Assembly: GCA_964420375.1 (NCBI GenBank)
Contig: CAYQTK010000070.1
Span: 1-18,419, forward strand
Direction of reading: 5' to 3'
Source: CAYQTK01 sp964420375
Lineage (GTDB): Bacteria; RBG-13-61-14; DATKZS01
Length of the DNA stretch: 18,419 nt
A program made the translations under genes and the position numbers. The notes beneath the pieces were generated by a model that made no database searches, was not told the origin of the DNA, and was given only the letters and a program-made list of their open reading frames with translations. This document shows positions 13,803-18,419 of this stretch, piece after piece; the stretch's first letter is position 1, and each line of letters starts with the position of its first letter.

Positions 13803-13820
13803 AAAGAGGAAGGAGGGGTC

Positions 13821-14447
13821 TTGGTCAGGGAACGGCTTGCCAGGGAAGTCCGCAGGCAGCAGATACTGGATGCGGCCATAGATTGCTTTTGCTCGAAGGG
13901 ATACCACGGGGCCAGCATCAACGACATAGTTGAAGCTTCCGGCACCAGCAAGGGCAACGTCTACTGGTACTTTTCCAGCAAGGAGGAGATTTTCCTGGCG
14001 GTGGTGGAGATGTGGGCTGAGCGCGCTTTGCGGGACCTCGCCGAGGACTTGGAACAGAACGGGGGAAGCTTCGAGAGCCTGGCGGAAAGGTTCGTGGACC
14101 GGATACACCGTTACATGAACGAGGAGCGGGCTTTCCTTCTGGCCTGGACCGAGTTTGCCACGGAAGCCGGCCGCGACGACGAAGTGCGAAAGCGGATGAT
14201 ATCCATTGCCAGGAAGTTCGAGCATGAGCTTTCCCGCTTTCTGGCGGCGTGCGTAGACCGTGGAGAGATAAAAGACGTAGATATTTCCGCACTGGCCGAT
14301 ATACTCCGAGTAGTCCATGACGGCATCCTGTTTAACGGCATCATCTGGCCGGAAAAGTTCGCCAGGAAGAAGAACGTGGAGTCCATGATCCGGCTGCTTT
14401 TCGAACTTTTGAAAGTAGAGAACGGCAAAGAGATAGCAAAGGTTTGA
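13821..14447 (+). CDS. TetR/AcrR-family transcriptional regulator
   Basis: A 208-residue repressor. The N-terminal DNA-binding domain has the classic TetR helix-turn-helix: RQQILDAAIDCFCSKGYHG, then INDIVEASGTSKGNVYWYF and SSKEEIFLAVV (residues about 12-60). The C-terminal helical ligand domain is unlike any I can name, so the inducer is unknown. Translation begins at TTG: no ATG occurs in frame before the DNA-binding domain, and AGGAGG ends four bases ahead. An operator and strong promoter lie directly upstream. It heads the operon with the RND adaptor 107 bases downstream; the expected role is to repress itself and the pump until a toxic ligand binds. Confidence 0.95.
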   Translation: MVRERLAREVRRQQILDAAIDCFCSKGYHGASINDIVEASGTSKGNVYWYFSSKEEIFLAVVEMWAERALRDLAEDLEQNGGSFESLAERFVDRIHRYMNEERAFLLAWTEFATEAGRDDEVRKRMISIARKFEHELSRFLAACVDRGEIKDVDISALADILRVVHDGILFNGIIWPEKFARKKNVESMIRLLFELLKVENGKEIAKV

Positions 14448-14554
14448 CGGCGTCTGTCCTCCGTTCATGTGTATTCCTGTAAGAACGAACATCCCCGGTA
14501 TTTCAACAGTAAAGAGCTGATAAAGGGCGATTAATCTTTTTAAGGGGTATTTCC

Positions 14555-15625
14555 ATGAAAAGGATACTGCTTCTGGTATTGGTAGTGATTGTGGTTGGAG
14601 TGGCGGTTTTTTTCCGCATCCGGGCCATCGAGAGTAAGAGCAAGGAGAAGAAGGAAGGGATCACCCAGATAAACCGGGAGAAGGGTTTCCCCGTGGTAGT
14701 GGACGCGGTTTCAGTAGGCGAATTCTCGGTCTGGCGCGAGGTCACCGGCAAGGTGGAGGGCGACCGGGAGGCGTATCTTAACACTCCCGACCTGGCGCAG
14801 GTGGAATCCATCGAGTACAAGGTGGGAGAGACTGTCCCCGCTTTTTCTCCGGTGATCCGGCTTAACGAGGACGACCCGAAAAACACCACCCGGGTCAAGC
14901 TTCTCCGCAAAGTCTATGCAGAAGCCAAAAGCGACTACGAGTCCTATCGCCGGCTGGCCCGACAGGACGCTGTTCCCCGGGACGCTGTAGACAAGATGAA
15001 GCTGAAGATGGAGTCGGCCAAGAGCGATCTCGACCAGGCCCTGTCCACTGTAAACCTTTCCAGCCCCTTCAGCGGAATGCTGATATCACTTTCCGTGAGG
15101 GAAGGAGAACGGGTGAGGCCCCAAAAAACCCTGGCCGTGGTGGCCACCGTGGACAAGGTAAGGGTGATGGCCGACCTGAGCGAGGACGATGTAGCCGGCA
15201 TGAAAGAGGGACAGCCCGTCCGCGTCCGGGTTGATGAAAAAGTACTGGAAGGAACCGTGGACCGGCTTTCGAAGAGTGCCGCACCCAAAAGCGGTCTTTT
15301 CAAAGTAGAGCTGCTTATAGACAACCCGGACCATGTTTTGAAGGTGGGCACCTATGTGACCGCAGGCGTCCGCGTTTTCCACAAAGAAGAGGCCACTTAC
15401 ATTGATTCCCTTTCCATTCTCCGCGACCGGGAGGGCAAGAGCTATGTCTTCCAGGTGAAGGGCGGCGAGGCGGTACGGGTCCCAGTAACTGTGAAGGCCG
15501 TAAACGAGCAAGGCTACACCCATGTCAGCGGTCTCGATCCCGACTTGCCGGTGGTTGTAACCGGTCAGACACGTCTTGAAGACGGCATCAAGGTCCGGGA
15601 GGTTTCCGGGGAGGTCGAGGAATGA
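14555..15625 (+). CDS. RND efflux periplasmic adaptor (membrane fusion protein)
   Basis: A 356-residue adaptor that would link the inner-membrane RND pump to an outer-membrane channel. Residues 4-21 (ILLLVLVVIVVGVAVFF) are a signal-anchor helix; there is no lipobox cysteine. Then come a lipoyl-like half with short alpha-hairpin (about 105-160, YAEAKSDYESYRRLARQDAVPRD is the characteristic hairpin split by A-V-P-R), the second lipoyl half SPFSGMLISLSVREGERV, a beta-barrel (LAVVATVDKVRVMADLSEDDV) and a membrane-proximal domain. HlyD/AcrA-family, 356 residues being usual. The ATG at 14555 has AAGGGG eight bases upstream. Its stop overlaps the pump start in ATGA. No outer-membrane factor is seen in the window. 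Confidence 0.93.
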   Translation: MKRILLLVLVVIVVGVAVFFRIRAIESKSKEKKEGITQINREKGFPVVVDAVSVGEFSVWREVTGKVEGDREAYLNTPDLAQVESIEYKVGETVPAFSPVIRLNEDDPKNTTRVKLLRKVYAEAKSDYESYRRLARQDAVPRDAVDKMKLKMESAKSDLDQALSTVNLSSPFSGMLISLSVREGERVRPQKTLAVVATVDKVRVMADLSEDDVAGMKEGQPVRVRVDEKVLEGTVDRLSKSAAPKSGLFKVELLIDNPDHVLKVGTYVTAGVRVFHKEEATYIDSLSILRDREGKSYVFQVKGGEAVRVPVTVKAVNEQGYTHVSGLDPDLPVVVTGQTRLEDGIKVREVSGEVEE

Positions 15626-18419
15626 ACCTGATCAAGGCATTCGTCCGCCGCCCGGTCACCACCATCATGATGATCAGCGTGTTCGTGGTCTTGGGTTACG
15701 TTTCTTTCCAGCGGATGGTTGTGGACCTGTTCCCGGAGATAGAAATCCCGCTGGTGCAGATCATATCCGTATATCCTGGCGCCGGTCCCGCAGAGATCGA
15801 GAGCCAGATGGTCAAGAAGATCGAGGACGAGGTCTCCGGCATCAGCGACATCAAGGAGATACGCTCGGAGATTTCCGAGGGGTATGCTTTCACTATTGTC
15901 CGGTTCAACCTCGGGGTCGACGTTGACATCAAGGCGCTTGACATAAAGGACAAGATTGAGCAGATAAAGCGGGAACTACCGGACTCGGCTGAAGACCCTT
16001 TGGTCGCCAAGTTCGACCCTTTAACCATGCCGGTGGTAAAGGTGGCCCTGATCTCCGAACGGCTGAACGAAAAGGAGTTGTATCAGCTTGCCGACGAAAG
16101 AATCAAGGACTACTTCGCGCAGTTAACCGGCGTGGCCAAGGTTGAGGTGCTGGGAGGCGCGCAACGACAGATCAACGTCTATGCCAAGCCGGAAAAGCTT
16201 CGCCAGTACGGGCTTACCCCCACCGACCTGGTCAAAACCCTGGGCCAGGAGAACCTGGACATTCCCGCCGGAAACATCGAGAAGGAACTTCGGGAGGTCG
16301 GCGTTCGTTTCAATGGCGAAGCCGAGAGCGTGGAGGAAATAGAGAACCTTACCTTCAACGCTCCCCGCCACGGAGTGATCCGGCTCTCCGACGTTGCCCG
16401 CATCGAGGACGGCAGCGAGCAACAGGACTCCCTGGTCCGCTATCGCAAGAAGGGCGAAGGCAGGGGCGGCAACGCGGTCCTGCTTGACATCTACAAACGT
16501 TCGGACGGCAACGTGATCGAGGTCTCCGACGGTGTCCGTGAGATAGAGGATAATGTCCGGGAGAAGCTTCCCGCGGGAGTCGAGCTTCAAATCGCGAGCG
16601 ACGAGTCTGTGTTTATCCGGGACGCGGTGGACAACGCTCTTTCCAACATCTTTTACGGGGTCCTTCTTTGCGCTCTGGTATTGTGGGTGTTCCTCCGCGA
16701 TTTAAGATTCACCTTTGTGGCGGCGGTGGTTATCCCGACCTCGATCGTCTCCGCCTTCCTGTTGATGGACGCTTTCAACTTTACGGTCAACGTTCTTACA
16801 TTGAGCGCGCTGGGTGTGTCCATCGGCGCCCTGGTGGCCAATGCCATCGTGGTCCTCGAGAACATCGCCCGCCAAAAGGAGCAGGGCCTTGCCGCGGACG
16901 AATCCGCCACCAAGGGGACCACCCAAGTCGCGGTCGCGGTCATGGCCGCCGGCGGGACCAACATAGTGGTGTTTACGCCTATCGCCTTCATGGGCGGTAT
17001 TGTGGGCCAGTTTTTCTACCAGTTCGGGCTTACCGTGGTTTTCGCCACCATCTTCTCCCTGCTGGCTTCCTTCTCCCTTACTCCCATGCTTAGCGCGGTG
17101 GCGCTCCGGGGGCGCACTGAAGGCCGGCAGGAGCGGCTTAAGATCACCCGCATCCTCCATTTTCCGCTCAACCTGTTCAACCGGCTTTTTGAAGGCACCC
17201 AGGCCGCATATGACCGGTCCCTGCACCCAGTGCTGCGACATCCCTGGTTGACGATTCTCTTTACTCTTTTGGTCTTCGCGGGCTCGATTTACCTTGCCGT
17301 GAACTACATCGGCGGCGCGTTTGTACCCTCATCCGACCGGGGAGAGTTCACAGTGGAGGCCCAGCTTCCCAAGGGCTCGACATTGAAGGCCTCGCGCCGG
17401 ATAATAGCACAGATCGAGAGTGTTATTATCGAGCGGGTTTCGGAGCTCGAGGACTTCACCTCCCAGGCGGGGGGCGAAAACACGGGCCTGGACGAGGTTC
17501 GGGTAAAGGTGCGGCTTTCAGACCTTGCCGAGCGAACCCGGACCCAGGAACAGGTCATGTACGACCTGCAAGAGCCGCTCTCCCGCATACCGGGGGCCGA
17601 GATTTACACCAGGACCGCCCGGGAAGGTCCCGGCGAGTCCGACCTTGACATAAACCTTTACGGCCCGGATTACGACAAGCTCATCGAGCTCTCCCGCAAG
17701 GTGCGGGAGAAGATACTTGCCACCGGCAACTTCCGGGCGGTGTTCAACACCTACCGCATCCCCAAGGACGAGGTCCACTTTCAGCCGAAGCTCTACAAAC
17801 GGGCCGCGTACATGGTGCCCAACGCCTATATGGGTATGATAATGCGCTATTCGATCGAGGGAGAACAGGCGTCGGTCCTCCGCGTCGGCGGCGAAGAGTA
17901 CGATATCAAGGTCAGGATGGAAGAATCGAGCCGGGACTCTGAGAGCGACATTTGGAACTACCAGGTGGCCACTCCCAAAGGCATGGTGCCGTTGTCCAGC
18001 CTGGGAAAGTTTGAGCGGACCGAGGGCACGGCATCTATCTCCCGCAAGGACAAGCGGCGGACAATTTCATTGCGCTGCTTTATAGCCAACAAGTCCCTGA
18101 CCGAAAACATGCAGCTACTCCAGAAGAAGTTCGGCAACATGGAGGAATTCCAGGGCGATTACAATTACGAGTTTGCTGGGACGGCCCAGGAGCAGCAGGA
18201 GACGCAAAAGCATATCCTTTTCGCGTTCGTCCTGGCGGTAATTCTCACTTATATGCTTCTGGCGGCAATCCTTAACTCTTTTGTCCATCCCCTCACCATC
18301 CTGGTCACCGTTCCTCTCGGAATGGTAGGGGTCTTCCTGGCGCTTTTCTTCTCCGGCATCACCTTGAACATCATGTCCATGATGGCCATAGTCATGCTGG
18401 TGGGGATCGTGGTCAACAA
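15622..18419 (+). CDS. RND-family efflux permease (partial, 3' end beyond window)
   Basis: The first 932 residues of an AcrB-like inner-membrane pump, about 100 short of full length. TM1 is at about 9-28 (TTIMMISVFVVLGYVSF), then porter segments PN1/PN2 (DLFPEIEIPLVQIISVYPGAGP is the family N-terminal signature), the TM2-TM6 block from about 335, the second porter half and TM8-TM10 at the edge. In TM4 the motif is IGALVANAIVVLENIAR: Ala406-Asn407 stand where AcrB has Asp407-Asp408. Near the window end GIVVN puts Asn932 at the AcrB Lys940 site. Start ATG overlaps the adaptor stop by four bases (ATGA), so translation is coupled. Substrate cannot be inferred; the TetR gene upstream suggests an inducible pump. 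Confidence 0.95.
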   Translation, partial: MNLIKAFVRRPVTTIMMISVFVVLGYVSFQRMVVDLFPEIEIPLVQIISVYPGAGPAEIESQMVKKIEDEVSGISDIKEIRSEISEGYAFTIVRFNLGVDVDIKALDIKDKIEQIKRELPDSAEDPLVAKFDPLTMPVVKVALISERLNEKELYQLADERIKDYFAQLTGVAKVEVLGGAQRQINVYAKPEKLRQYGLTPTDLVKTLGQENLDIPAGNIEKELREVGVRFNGEAESVEEIENLTFNAPRHGVIRLSDVARIEDGSEQQDSLVRYRKKGEGRGGNAVLLDIYKRSDGNVIEVSDGVREIEDNVREKLPAGVELQIASDESVFIRDAVDNALSNIFYGVLLCALVLWVFLRDLRFTFVAAVVIPTSIVSAFLLMDAFNFTVNVLTLSALGVSIGALVANAIVVLENIARQKEQGLAADESATKGTTQVAVAVMAAGGTNIVVFTPIAFMGGIVGQFFYQFGLTVVFATIFSLLASFSLTPMLSAVALRGRTEGRQERLKITRILHFPLNLFNRLFEGTQAAYDRSLHPVLRHPWLTILFTLLVFAGSIYLAVNYIGGAFVPSSDRGEFTVEAQLPKGSTLKASRRIIAQIESVIIERVSELEDFTSQAGGENTGLDEVRVKVRLSDLAERTRTQEQVMYDLQEPLSRIPGAEIYTRTAREGPGESDLDINLYGPDYDKLIELSRKVREKILATGNFRAVFNTYRIPKDEVHFQPKLYKRAAYMVPNAYMGMIMRYSIEGEQASVLRVGGEEYDIKVRMEESSRDSESDIWNYQVATPKGMVPLSSLGKFERTEGTASISRKDKRRTISLRCFIANKSLTENMQLLQKKFGNMEEFQGDYNYEFAGTAQEQQETQKHILFAFVLAVILTYMLLAAILNSFVHPLTILVTVPLGMVGVFLALFFSGITLNIMSMMAIVMLVGIVVN

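Overview
The window looks like chromosome from a GC-rich Gram-negative bacterium of deltaproteobacterial type (Desulfobacterota, Myxococcota or SAR324 neighbourhood). This rests on three things: the tRNA-Leu / tig / clpP / clpX / lon order, an MJ0042-type zinc-ribbon protein with a long acidic and proline-rich linker, and an RND pump with a periplasmic adaptor, which implies two membranes. The taxonomic call is inference; no rRNA gene is present.

Layout. Positions 1-383 are non-coding and repeat-rich: the end of a terminal-inverted-repeat element (copy 1) followed by a palindromic dispersed repeat. A minus-strand TPR lipoprotein-like or exported protein (384-1466) follows with a good sigma70 promoter. 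Positions 1467-2344 hold no intact gene, only a decayed IS3-type transposase tail, an orphan plus-strand terminator and two more palindromic repeats. Next comes a minus-strand three-gene unit (5265 down to 2345): zinc-ribbon membrane protein, an unrecognised helical-repeat protein, and a YfcE-like phosphodiesterase. A terminator at 5452-5481 separates it from the proteostasis cluster lon, clpX, clpP and tig (5506-11379, minus strand). Upstream of tig lies a second, complete copy of the inverted-repeat element (11458-11677), then tRNA-Leu(UAG). A minus-strand family-39-like membrane glycosyltransferase (11970-13664) is divergent from a plus-strand efflux operon: a TetR regulator, an RND adaptor and an RND pump running off the right edge.

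How the genes work together. Trigger factor folds nascent chains, ClpXP and Lon degrade proteins, and the four genes form the usual operon, possibly with extra initiation before clpX. The TetR protein is expected to repress its own promoter and the adaptor/pump genes through a palindrome placed just after the -10 box. The pump lacks the canonical transmembrane aspartates and the lysine of AcrB-type proton relays in the part visible here.

Most interesting for follow-up: the mosaic inverted-repeat element (two copies in opposite orientation, constant blocks with different palindromic inserts), the family of GTGCGAGCGA palindromes, the altered proton relay of the RND pump, and the uncharacterised three-gene unit after lon. 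I see no CRISPR array, no toxin-antitoxin pair, no prophage and no obvious new defence system.
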